A stretch of 64,000 nucleotides of DNA. Origin: Sphaerisporangium krabiense (GTDB taxonomy: Bacteria; Actinomycetota; Actinomycetes; Streptosporangiales; Streptosporangiaceae). The notes under the pieces were generated by a model. It ran no database searches. It saw nothing but the letters and a program-made list of their open reading frames with translations, and was not told the DNA's origin. The translations under genes and the position numbers were made by a program. Where the stretch lies: assembly GCF_014200435.1 (NCBI RefSeq), contig NZ_JACHBR010000001.1, forward strand, positions 3,875,501-3,939,500. Reading direction: 5' to 3'. This document shows, one piece after another, positions 32,567 through 40,040 of this stretch. The first letter of the stretch is position 1; every line of letters begins with the position of its first letter.

Positions 32567-33046
32567 ATGAACGAGTTCACGGAGGCGATGCGGCAACTCG
32601 CCGCGGGAGTGGCCGTGGTCACCGTGCGGGACGGCCGTGACGACATCGGCACCACCGTCACCACCTTCTGCTCCCTCTCCGCGGACCCTCCCATGGTGCT
32701 GCTCAGCCTGACCGCCTCCGGCTACCTGTGCGAGGTGCTGCTGCGCCAGGACCGCTGGGCGGCCAGCCTGCTCTCCGGCGGCCAGGCCGTGGTGGCCAGC
32801 CGGTTCGCCACGCCGGGACGCCCGAGCGCGCGCCTGCTGGTCGCCGGCACGCCGCACCACCGGGGACGGCACACCGGGGCGTTCGTGCTGGACGGCGGCG
32901 TGGCCGCGCTGGAGGCGGAGACGGCCCGCGTCATCCCGGCGGGCGACCACACCGTCTTCCTGGCCCAGGTGCTCGGCGTCGATTACGTCGAGCCGTCGCT
33001 CGCCCCTCTGGTCCGCATGCGGGGCAGGTACCGCGCCATCACTTGA
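32567..33046 (+). CDS. Flavin reductase-like FMN-binding protein
   Basis: A 159-residue member of the split-barrel flavin reductase family. It begins FTEAMRQLAAGVAVVTVRDG, then TTVTTFCSLSADPPMVLLSL, the flavin-binding core of the group, and ends with HTVFLAQVLGVDYVEPSLAPLV. It is the right length for the small subunit of two-component monooxygenases, supplying reduced FMN, although no monooxygenase gene is next to it. It stands alone between a terminator and the Pit transporter gene. Confidence 0.9.
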   Translation: MNEFTEAMRQLAAGVAVVTVRDGRDDIGTTVTTFCSLSADPPMVLLSLTASGYLCEVLLRQDRWAASLLSGGQAVVASRFATPGRPSARLLVAGTPHHRGRHTGAFVLDGGVAALEAETARVIPAGDHTVFLAQVLGVDYVEPSLAPLVRMRGRYRAIT

Positions 33047-33179
33047 CCGCTGACCTGCCCGGAAGTCACTTGACGGGTGGCCTCCCAGGGAGTGGCGCGG
33101 TGTCCACGCGCCGATGAATTTCACAAGTCGGGCGGCGTTCGGGGGATTAGATCGAAGCAGGCGTGTCATAGGTCGCGGT

Positions 33180-34328
33180 ATGGACGCGAACACCGTGCTA
33201 CTCGCAGTCGTCGTCATCACGGCTCTGGCCTTCGACTTCACCAACGGTTTCCACGACACGGCCAACGCCATGGCCACGTCCATCGCGACCGGCGCGCTCC
33301 GCCCCAAGATCGCCGTCGCCCTGTCGGCGATCCTGAACTTCGCCGGCGCGTTCCTGTCCCTGAAGGTCGCGGCGACGATCGCGACGGGCATCGTCGAGAC
33401 CGGCGCCATCACGCTCACCGTGGTGTTCGCCGGCCTGGTCGGCGGGCTCGCCTGGAACCTCCTCACCTGGTACTTCGGCATCCCGTCGAGTTCCTCGCAC
33501 GCGCTGATCGGCGGGGTCGTCGGCGCCACGCTGATCGCCGCGGGGGCCTCGGCGGTCAAGGGCGCCGCGATCGTCGCCAAGGTGCTGATCCCCGCGCTGC
33601 TCGCGCCGCTCGCGGCCGTCCTCGTCGCCACGGTGGGCACGTACCTGGTGTACGCGCTGACGAGGAACGTCGCGGACGGCGTGCGCAGCCGGGGCTACCG
33701 GTACGGCCAGATCGGCTCGGCGTCGCTGGTGTCGCTCGCGCACGGCACGAACGACGCCCAGAAGACCATGGGCATCATCACGCTGGCGCTGATCACCGCG
33801 GGCGCGATCGGCAAGGAGGCGGGCACTCCGCTGTGGGTGATCGCCTCCAGCGCCACGGCCATCGCGGCCGGCACCTGGATCGGCGGCTGGCGCGTGATCC
33901 GCACGCTGGGCAAGGGCCTGACCGAGATCGAGACCCCGCAGGGGTTCGCGGCGGAGAGCTCGTCGGCCGCCGTCATCCTGGCCTCCTCGCACTTCGGTTT
34001 CCCGCTGTCCACCACGCACGTCTGCACCGGCTCGGTCATCGGCTCCGGGCTCGGCAAGCGGCTGGCCGAGGTGCGCTGGAGTGTGGCCACCCGCATGGTC
34101 ACCGCCTGGCTCCTCACCCTGCCCGCCGCCGCGCTCGTCGGCGCGCTGGCCTGGGGCGGCGCCAACCTGATCGGCGGCGCGGCCGGGGTCACCGTGGTCT
34201 TCGCGGTCACGCTGATCCTGTCCGGCGCCCTCTACCTGGCCTCGCGCCGCGCCCCGGTGCACGCGGGGAACGTCAACGACGACTGGGCCGGAGGCGTGGC
34301 CCCGGCCGTGAAGGGAGGCGTCGCGTGA
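33180..34328 (+). CDS. Pit-family inorganic phosphate transporter
   Basis: A 382-residue integral membrane protein with the two inverted Pit/PiT signature repeats: DFTNGFHDTANAMATSIATG near the N-terminus and SLAHGTNDAQKTMGIITLAL in the middle. It imports phosphate, usually as a metal-phosphate complex, with protons. The ATG at 33180 starts the protein just before the first membrane helix; an upstream ATG at 33114 would add 22 less convincing residues. Its stop overlaps the start of a tiny downstream membrane gene. Confidence 0.92.
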   Translation: MDANTVLLAVVVITALAFDFTNGFHDTANAMATSIATGALRPKIAVALSAILNFAGAFLSLKVAATIATGIVETGAITLTVVFAGLVGGLAWNLLTWYFGIPSSSSHALIGGVVGATLIAAGASAVKGAAIVAKVLIPALLAPLAAVLVATVGTYLVYALTRNVADGVRSRGYRYGQIGSASLVSLAHGTNDAQKTMGIITLALITAGAIGKEAGTPLWVIASSATAIAAGTWIGGWRVIRTLGKGLTEIETPQGFAAESSSAAVILASSHFGFPLSTTHVCTGSVIGSGLGKRLAEVRWSVATRMVTAWLLTLPAAALVGALAWGGANLIGGAAGVTVVFAVTLILSGALYLASRRAPVHAGNVNDDWAGGVAPAVKGGVA

Positions 34329-34528
34329 ACGACTACATCGACCTCGACGCGCTGTGGAAGGTGCTCGTGGCCGCGCTGCTCGCCGGCGCGGGCCTGGTCG
34401 CCGTCTACTCGCTGGCCCTGGTGGGCCTGGCGAACGGCCGCGCCGCCGGCCGCGTCGCCGCCGGCCTGTGCTTCCTGGTCGTGGCCGCGGGCCTGGTCCT
34501 CGGCCTGTACGTCATGCTCGCCAAGTGA
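34325..34528 (+). CDS. Small two-helix membrane protein coupled to the Pit transporter
   Basis: A 67-residue protein with two hydrophobic helices (VLVAALLAGAGLVAVYSLAL and VAAGLCFLVVAAGLVLGLYV) separated by a short charged loop. The GTG start overlaps the TGA stop of the Pit gene. Tiny membrane proteins often follow pit genes in actinobacteria and may be accessory subunits. No family name can be given with confidence. Confidence 0.8.
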   Translation: MNDYIDLDALWKVLVAALLAGAGLVAVYSLALVGLANGRAAGRVAAGLCFLVVAAGLVLGLYVMLAK

Positions 34529-34585
34529 TCGCGGGAACGCGCGCCGCCGGAGCACGGGGGCCCGGCGGCGCGGCGTCCGGCGGGG

Positions 34586-35854
34586 TCAGCCGCGCGGGTC
34601 GAAGCCGCGGGCGTCCACGGCCAGGCCGAGCGCGGCGGCGATCCCGTCCCACCTCACGTACTTGAAGTCGGTGTTCTCGCGGTCGGGCACGGCCGGGGTG
34701 TTGACGCCGTCGTGGGTGACGAACAGGCCGTTCGGGAAGCCGTCCAGCGGCACGTTGACGACGGCGGCGCCGTCGCTGATCTCCGCGCCGTCCACGCCGG
34801 GCCGCGGGCCGACCCGGAACCCGCCGACGTAGGCGTTGGAGCCTTCGCGCCGGTAGACGGCGAAGGTGTCGTCGCCCTGGCTGGAGGCCAGCAGGTAGCC
34901 CTGCCCGCCGCGCCGGTAGTAGATCGTGAGCCCTTCGACGTCGGTCGACAGATGCCCGCCGCCGTACCCGGGGTCGGCGCCGGGCGCGCATTCCTCGGTC
35001 TCGGGGTCGTACGTCGCGGGCACGCCGTACTCGCGCACCCGGTCCACGAGCACCGGGGCGCCGGTGAGGTCGGCGCGCACCCGCCAGATGCCGACGTCCT
35101 CCTGCCCGGCGTACAGCACGTCGGCCTGCTGGTCCACGACCATGCCCTCGACCTGCGGGGCCTCGCCCGGCTCGAGGCACGGGGCCCAGGCGCTCCCGTC
35201 CGGGAGGGTGAAGGAGGCGGGCAGGTCCAGGGTCCTGACGAGGCGGTAGCCGACCGTGCCGCCGGGGCGGGGCTCCAGCCTGACCAGGCCGAGCGAGGTC
35301 CGGTGCCGGCGGCTGACCAGCGCGTAGGTGCCCGTGGCGTCCTTCCAGGCGGCCAGGCCGTACGCGGTCGCCGCCTCGTCGACCTCTTCCTGGGTGGAGT
35401 TGAAGATGAACGGCGCCGCCGGGTCGGTGACGTCGGTCAGCCGTCCCCGCGTGATCGCGTAGATGCGGAGCCGGTCGCCGCCGCGGTCGGACACCAGCGC
35501 CAGATCGCGCCCGCCGAAGCCGTAGGCGACGTCCACGTTGTTGAACCGGCCGCGCTCGTGATCGGGACCGGGCGCCGGGGAAGCGGGCACGTGCTGGAGC
35601 TCCCGGCCGGCGAGGTCGTAGACGAACAGCCCCGCGTCCTTCGCCGTCGCGATCACCACGGCCTTGCCCTGCCCCGCCGGGGGGACCCAGACGGCGGGGT
35701 CGTCGCCGTTGGCGTTGCCGCCCGCCTCGTCGTCGAACAGCGGGGGCGTCTCCAGGTGCGGGGGCACGGACGGCAGGCCGTACGCGGACGCGGGAGCGCA
35801 GATCGCTCCCGCCAGTGCGAAGGTCAGTGCGGCGGCGGCGAGCCTCGGGCGCAT
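34586..35854 (-). CDS. Secreted beta-propeller phytase
   Basis: A 422-residue precursor with a classic signal peptide (MRPRLAAAALTFALAGAICA, cleaved near ASAYG). The mature part is a beta-propeller phytase: GNANGDDPAVWV, RFNNVDVAYGF, QVEGMVVDQQADVLYAGQED and LSTDVEGLTIYY are the family's calcium- and phosphate-binding strands. It releases phosphate from phytate outside the cell. The ATG at 35854 has a GAGGAGG ribosome site. It is convergent with the Pit gene pair, so phosphate scavenging and uptake functions lie side by side. Confidence 0.92.
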   Translation of the reverse strand: MRPRLAAAALTFALAGAICAPASAYGLPSVPPHLETPPLFDDEAGGNANGDDPAVWVPPAGQGKAVVIATAKDAGLFVYDLAGRELQHVPASPAPGPDHERGRFNNVDVAYGFGGRDLALVSDRGGDRLRIYAITRGRLTDVTDPAAPFIFNSTQEEVDEAATAYGLAAWKDATGTYALVSRRHRTSLGLVRLEPRPGGTVGYRLVRTLDLPASFTLPDGSAWAPCLEPGEAPQVEGMVVDQQADVLYAGQEDVGIWRVRADLTGAPVLVDRVREYGVPATYDPETEECAPGADPGYGGGHLSTDVEGLTIYYRRGGQGYLLASSQGDDTFAVYRREGSNAYVGGFRVGPRPGVDGAEISDGAAVVNVPLDGFPNGLFVTHDGVNTPAVPDRENTDFKYVRWDGIAAALGLAVDARGFDPRG

Positions 35855-36054
35855 GAAGCCCTCCTCGTGTGGGGGGATTTGCTTCGGCGCACGCAATTAT
35901 GGGTTTACGGCTCGGGGGCCGAACATCTTCGGGCAATGACGTTCTGATGCACGCCCGGTGGCGCGGAGATGTCGGACCTGTGTCGCGGACGTCCGCCGGA
36001 TGTTCTCCGGCCCCGGCTTTCTCCCGGCCAATCTGGAGGTGTAGTGTCTAGGTT

Positions 36055-36537
36055 ATGCGGATGGGCGAAGGGGTCGAGTGGGCGGTGCACTGCTGCCTCA
36101 CGCTGGGCTGGCTCGGCGACGACCAGCCGGTCTCGACCGCCAGGCTCGCCGCGGGCTACGAGCTGCCGCCCGCCTACCTGAACAAGCAGTTGCAGGCGCT
36201 GGTCCGCGCGGGGATCCTCACCTCCACGGCCGGGGCGCGCGGCGGCTTCCGCCTGGGGCGCCCGCTGGACAAGATCACGTTGCTGGACGTGGTCACGGCG
36301 ATCGAGGGGCCGGACGAGGCGTTCCAGTGCACCGAGATCCGTCAGCGCGGCTCGGGCGCCGAGTCGCCGGCGCGCAGTTTCGTCGCGCCCTGCGCGGTCT
36401 CGACCGCGATGCGCAAGGCGGAGCTGGCCTATCGCCGCGCGCTGGCGGCGCAGACCCTCGCCGAGGTCAAGGTGGCGGCCGAGCGGCACGTGCCACGTCT
36501 GGAGGACTCCGTCCGGCGCTGGTACGGGCGCGGCTGA
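36055..36537 (+). CDS. Rrf2-family transcriptional regulator
   Basis: A 160-residue winged-helix protein. The pattern GVEWAVHCCLTLGWLGDD, the recognition helix ELPPAYLNKQLQALVRAG and the wing GARGGFRLGRPLDKITLLDV are typical of Rrf2. Only two of the three cysteines that hold a 2Fe-2S cluster in IscR/NsrR are recognisable (FQCTEI and FVAPCAV), so the sensing chemistry may differ. A TAGTGT motif ends 7 bases before the ATG while the nearest GGAGG is 15 bases away, which suggests a leaderless transcript. It precedes an AhpD-like gene, a common Rrf2 target. Confidence 0.88.
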   Translation: MRMGEGVEWAVHCCLTLGWLGDDQPVSTARLAAGYELPPAYLNKQLQALVRAGILTSTAGARGGFRLGRPLDKITLLDVVTAIEGPDEAFQCTEIRQRGSGAESPARSFVAPCAVSTAMRKAELAYRRALAAQTLAEVKVAAERHVPRLEDSVRRWYGRG

Positions 36538-36583
36538 GATCACGTTGACACGGGGGAGGGGCGATACGTGGGGCCTAAAACTG

Positions 36584-36596
36584 GATATGAGATATC
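36584..36596. promoter_or_regulatory. Palindrome upstream of the AhpD-like gene
   Basis: GATAT-GAG-ATATC, a perfect 5-bp inverted repeat in an AT-rich patch, in the 209-base gap between the Rrf2 gene and the AhpD-like gene. A consensus -35 TTGACA lies at 36545-36550 without a well-spaced -10. The palindrome is a candidate Rrf2 operator. Confidence 0.35.
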
Positions 36597-36746
36597 TAGA
36601 ATGCGCCACCTCACGGAGTGCCGGCGAATGATCGCGGACGGCGGGCGGCGGGGGCCGTCCCCCGGTAGAGCCCTTGTGGCGCACGAAGACGTCCGTACGG
36701 CGATCCCGCCGTACGGCTCGAACCATCGATGACAGGAGAGACGGCC

Positions 36747-37217
36747 ATGGAGCCACGGATGAACAACTTCGCCAAGATCGCCGCCGACGGCTACCGCGCC
36801 ATGCAGGCCGTGGAGGCGTACCTCGGGCACAGCGACGTTCCCGACAGCCTGCTGGAACTGGTGCGGATCCGGGCCAGCCAGATCAACGGCTGCGGGTTCT
36901 GCCTGGACATGCACCACCACACCGCCAAGCGCGCCGGCGAGACCGACGAACGGCTCTTCACCGTCGCCGGATGGCGCGAGGCGCCCTACTACACCTCGGA
37001 GGAGCGCGCGGCCCTCGCCCTGACCGAGGCCGTCACGCGGCTGGCCGACGGCGAGGGCGTCCCCGACGCGGTGTGGGACGACGCGGCCGACAACTTCGAC
37101 GAGAAGTCCCTGGCCGCCCTCGTGGTCGCCATCGCCCAGATCAACGCCTGGAACCGCATCAACGTCACGATCCGCTCGGTCGCCGGCTCCCACCGCCACG
37201 CGGTCGCCGCGTCCTGA
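36747..37217 (+). CDS. Carboxymuconolactone decarboxylase / AhpD-like protein
   Basis: A 156-residue all-helical protein of the AhpD/CMD family. The redox or catalytic motif is seen as NGCGFCLDMHHHTAKRAGE, with a CxxC pair followed by the conserved histidine, and a second helix YTSEERAALALTEAVTRLAD. Members reduce peroxiredoxins or act as general disulfide peroxidases. The ATG at 36747 has AGGAGA 7 bases upstream. Its pairing with an Rrf2 regulator supports an oxidative-stress role. Confidence 0.9.
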   Translation: MEPRMNNFAKIAADGYRAMQAVEAYLGHSDVPDSLLELVRIRASQINGCGFCLDMHHHTAKRAGETDERLFTVAGWREAPYYTSEERAALALTEAVTRLADGEGVPDAVWDDAADNFDEKSLAALVVAIAQINAWNRINVTIRSVAGSHRHAVAAS

Positions 37218-37225
37218 CCCATGAC

Positions 37226-37253
37226 GGCCCGCGCCCGGCCGAGGGCGCGGGCC
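37226..37253. terminator. Bidirectional terminator between convergent genes
   Basis: GGCCCGCGCCC-6 bases-GGGCGCGGGCC, a perfect 11-bp stem placed between the stop of the AhpD-like gene and the stop of the MarR gene on the other strand. Confidence 0.8.
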
Positions 37254-37256
37254 GGC

Positions 37257-37727
37257 TCATTGGTAGCCGAACCAGCCGGGGACGTCCAGGCGGAACACGT
37301 CGTGCGGGGTGAGCGTGCGCAGGTCGGCCTCCATGGCGCGCAGGCGGTCCTCGCCGATGGTCTCGGCCCAGCGGGCGCGCAGGGCGTCGAAGACGCGGGC
37401 CGAGCGGGTCAGGCTGTCGGCGCCGCGGGCGGTGAGGCGGACGATCTTGCGGCGGGCGTCGTCCGGGTCGGAGGCGCGCTCGACGTAGCCGAGGCGCTCC
37501 AGCGTGTCGACGGTCTTGCCGGCGGCCTGCTTGGAGACGCCGAGCCTGCGGCCGAGTTCGGCGGCGGTCGTGCCGCGCGTGCCGATGGCCTGCATGACGA
37601 ACCCGTGCATCGGCCGCAGGTCGGGATGGCCCTGGCGGGCCAGCTCGGCGTGCAGCTCGTCGATCAGCGTGCGAAAGCCCAGGAAGAGCCGCAGCGGCAG
37701 CTCGAAGCCGGGAGGGTCGCTTGACAC
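37257..37727 (-). CDS. MarR-family transcriptional regulator
   Basis: A 156-residue winged-helix regulator. It shows TTAAELGRRLGVSKQAAGKT as recognition region and the wing SDPDDARRKIVRLTARGADS. The GTG at 37727 has an upstream GAGG at suitable distance; a TTG at 37736 would add three residues. It is divergent from a cupin gene with a perfect palindrome between them, so it probably represses both. The ligand is unknown. Confidence 0.9.
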   Translation of the reverse strand: MSSDPPGFELPLRLFLGFRTLIDELHAELARQGHPDLRPMHGFVMQAIGTRGTTAAELGRRLGVSKQAAGKTVDTLERLGYVERASDPDDARRKIVRLTARGADSLTRSARVFDALRARWAETIGEDRLRAMEADLRTLTPHDVFRLDVPGWFGYQ

Positions 37728-37750
37728 GATGGACAACCTCGTTCACTATC

Positions 37751-37769
37751 TAGACAACCGCGTTGTCTA
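37751..37769. promoter_or_regulatory. MarR operator between the divergent marR and cupin genes
   Basis: TAGACAAC-CGC-GTTGTCTA, a perfect 8-bp inverted repeat with a 3-base spacer, centred between the two starts and 18 bases from the cupin start codon. A further GACAAC half-site lies at 37732-37737. Size and symmetry fit MarR dimers. Confidence 0.7.
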
Positions 37770-37787
37770 TTGTACGAGGAGAACACC

Positions 37788-38195
37788 GTGCCCGTCATCC
37801 GCCATGCGCAAAGCCGCAGGACAGAGACCCCCAACGCCATCATGACCACCTACGCCTCGCCCACCCAGGGCGGCGCCGGCCTGTCGCTGTGGCGCGTCGA
37901 GATGGAGGCCGGCCAGACGGGGCCGGCGCACGCGTTCGACGCCGAGCTGGTGTGGACCGTGCTGTCCGGGGAGGGCGCCATCGAGCTCGGCGCCGAGAGC
38001 TTCACGATCGCGCCCGGCGACACCGTGGTGCTGCCCGCGGGCGTGCGCCGCCGGCTGTCCACCGGCTCCGGCCTCGCCCTGGTCGCCGCCGCGCCCGCCG
38101 GCGCCCGCGCCTACACCACGGACGGCGCGCCCGACGTGCCCGGCGCGTGCGCCGCGCCGGAGGGCGACATGCTGCTGCCCGCCTGGATGGCGTAG
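37788..38195 (+). CDS. Cupin-domain protein
   Basis: A 135-residue single-domain cupin. The barrel strands read SLWRVEMEAGQTGPAHAFDA, then VWTVLSGEGAIELGAESFTI and APGDTVVLPAGVRRRLSTG. The usual metal-binding histidines of motif 1 are reduced to a single HAFDAE, so it may not be a classical metal cupin enzyme. The GTG start has GAGGAG 6 bases upstream. It is divergent from, and probably controlled by, the MarR regulator. Confidence 0.85.
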   Translation: MPVIRHAQSRRTETPNAIMTTYASPTQGGAGLSLWRVEMEAGQTGPAHAFDAELVWTVLSGEGAIELGAESFTIAPGDTVVLPAGVRRRLSTGSGLALVAAAPAGARAYTTDGAPDVPGACAAPEGDMLLPAWMA

Positions 38196-38246
38196 GCGCC
38201 GGCCGGCCGGGGCCTTCCGCCACTCCGGCCGCGGTTCACCCCTCCG

Positions 38247-39938
38247 TCAGCGGATGGTCCACCACCCCGGGAGCATCAACGGCCCGTAGGCCGGCAGTCC
38301 GAGCTCGGCGGTCAGCCGCGTCAGCGGGCCCCACGCCTCCAGGCGGACCCGCGCGAGCGCGGCGGCGCGGTCCTCGCTGGACTCGGCCGGGCGCAGGCGC
38401 TCCAGCGGGTGGACGCGAGGATAGGTGCGCACGGGGGCGTTCTTGGGCAGGCCCGCCCGGCTCCTGGCCAGGTCCACGGCGTCCTCCAGGCCGCCGAGCC
38501 GGTCGACCAGGCCGCTGTCGCGGGCGTCGGCGCCCGTCCACACCCGGCCGCGCGCCAGGTCGTGGGCGCGCTCGCGGTCGATGCCCCGGCCCTCGGCGAC
38601 CTTGCCCACGAAGTCGTCGTAGATGCGGTCGAGCCAGGTGTTGACCCGCGCCCACTGCGCCTCGGAGTAGGAGCGGCTCGGCGAGAACATGCCCGAGTTG
38701 GCGCCGACGTCGACCGACTCGGAGGTGATGCCGACCCGGCCGAGCAGCCCCGCCAGGGACGGCTTGCCGCCGAACACGCCGATCGAGCCGGTGAGCGTGC
38801 CGGGCTGGGACACGATCACGTCGGCCGCCATCGAGACGAAGTAGCCGCCCGACGCCGCCAGGTCGCCCATCGAGATGATCACCGGCTTGCCGGCCTTGCG
38901 GGTCAGCACGACCTCGCGCCAGATGACGTCCGAGGCGACGTACGACCCGCCGGGGCTGTCGACGCGGAAGACGACGGCCTTGACCGAGTCGTCCTTGCGG
39001 GCGGCGCGGAAGGCGGCGCTGATCGTGTCCGAGCCCATGGCGCCCCCGCCGCCGAGGGGGCTGCGCCCGCTGCGGCCGAGGCGGATAGCGCCGTTGCCGT
39101 GGATCAGCGCCACGACGCGCTCGCCGGGGTGGGGCAGCTTGCCGGAGATCGGTCCCTTGGCGTACCGCGAGACGTACAGCAGGAGGTCGCCCTCCTCGCG
39201 GATCTCGTCGTAGACCTCGTCGCGGTAGGCGAGCCGGTCGACCAGGCCGGCCTCCAGGGCCTCGGCGCCGATGAACGGCCCCTGGTCGATCAGCTCGCGC
39301 ACGCGCTCGGGCGCGAGGCCGCGGCCCTCGGCGACGCCGGCGACGATCTGCTCGATGACCGACTCGGCGATCCGCTCGGCGGACTCGCGGTGCGCCTCGG
39401 TCATGTGGTCCTGGGTGAAGGTGTTGGCCGCGGTCTTGTACTCGTGCCGCTGGCCGATCTGGTAGTCGACGCCGAGCTTGCCGAGCGCGTTCTTCACGAA
39501 GCGCTGCTCCAGGCTGACGCCGGTCAGCCCGACGTCGCCCGAGGGCTGCAGGTAGACCTTCTCGAAGGCGCTGGCCAGGTAGTACGGCACGGTGCCCGCG
39601 CCGAACTCGCCGAACGTCTCGCCGAAGGCCACGGTCATCTTGCCGGCGGCCCGGAGCTGGACGACCGCCGTGCGCAGCTCCTGCACCATGGCCAGCCCGA
39701 TGGGACGCCCGCCGATCTTGACGACGAGGCCCTTGACCCGGGGATCCCTGCGCGCGCGGCGCAGGCCCTCCAGCACGTCGGCGAAACGGGTCTTGCGCAT
39801 GGACAGGAGGGCGCCCAGCGGGTCGGACGGGGGGCCCTCGGTGAGACCCTCGGTCAGGTCGAGCTCAAGGATCAAGGGGGCCGTGCGTCGCTGCCGGAAC
39901 CGGTCGACCGATTCGATGATCGCCTTAGTCGCGTCCAT
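38247..39938 (-). CDS. sppA: Signal peptide peptidase SppA (S49 tandem-domain type)
   Basis: A 563-residue S49 protease with two homologous halves. The catalytic lysine of the first half is in RHEYKTAANTFTQDHM, and the nucleophilic serine of the second half is in ISMGDLAASGGYFVSMAADV. The segments VKAVVFRVDSPGGSY and GTLTGSIGVFGGKP support this. It lacks an obvious N-terminal membrane anchor, which differs from E. coli SppA and suggests a peripheral or cytoplasmic position. It would digest cleaved signal peptides. It is downstream of glgB on the same strand but separated by a terminator. Confidence 0.92.
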   Translation of the reverse strand: MDATKAIIESVDRFRQRRTAPLILELDLTEGLTEGPPSDPLGALLSMRKTRFADVLEGLRRARRDPRVKGLVVKIGGRPIGLAMVQELRTAVVQLRAAGKMTVAFGETFGEFGAGTVPYYLASAFEKVYLQPSGDVGLTGVSLEQRFVKNALGKLGVDYQIGQRHEYKTAANTFTQDHMTEAHRESAERIAESVIEQIVAGVAEGRGLAPERVRELIDQGPFIGAEALEAGLVDRLAYRDEVYDEIREEGDLLLYVSRYAKGPISGKLPHPGERVVALIHGNGAIRLGRSGRSPLGGGGAMGSDTISAAFRAARKDDSVKAVVFRVDSPGGSYVASDVIWREVVLTRKAGKPVIISMGDLAASGGYFVSMAADVIVSQPGTLTGSIGVFGGKPSLAGLLGRVGITSESVDVGANSGMFSPSRSYSEAQWARVNTWLDRIYDDFVGKVAEGRGIDRERAHDLARGRVWTGADARDSGLVDRLGGLEDAVDLARSRAGLPKNAPVRTYPRVHPLERLRPAESSEDRAAALARVRLEAWGPLTRLTAELGLPAYGPLMLPGWWTIR

Positions 39939-40001
39939 AGCGCCACCCTAGGCGACGTTTCCGGTAAAGAGGCGCAGGCTTTTCCCCGGGAGGACCAGGA
40001 T

Positions 40002-40027
40002 GCCGCCCCGGCGCGGGCCGGGGCGGC
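40002..40027 (-). terminator. Terminator downstream of glgB
   Basis: GCCGCCCCGGC-4 bases-GCCGGGGCGGC, a perfect 11-bp stem 13 bases after the glgB stop on the minus strand. Confidence 0.75.
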
Positions 40028-40040
40028 CGATGGGCGAGGT

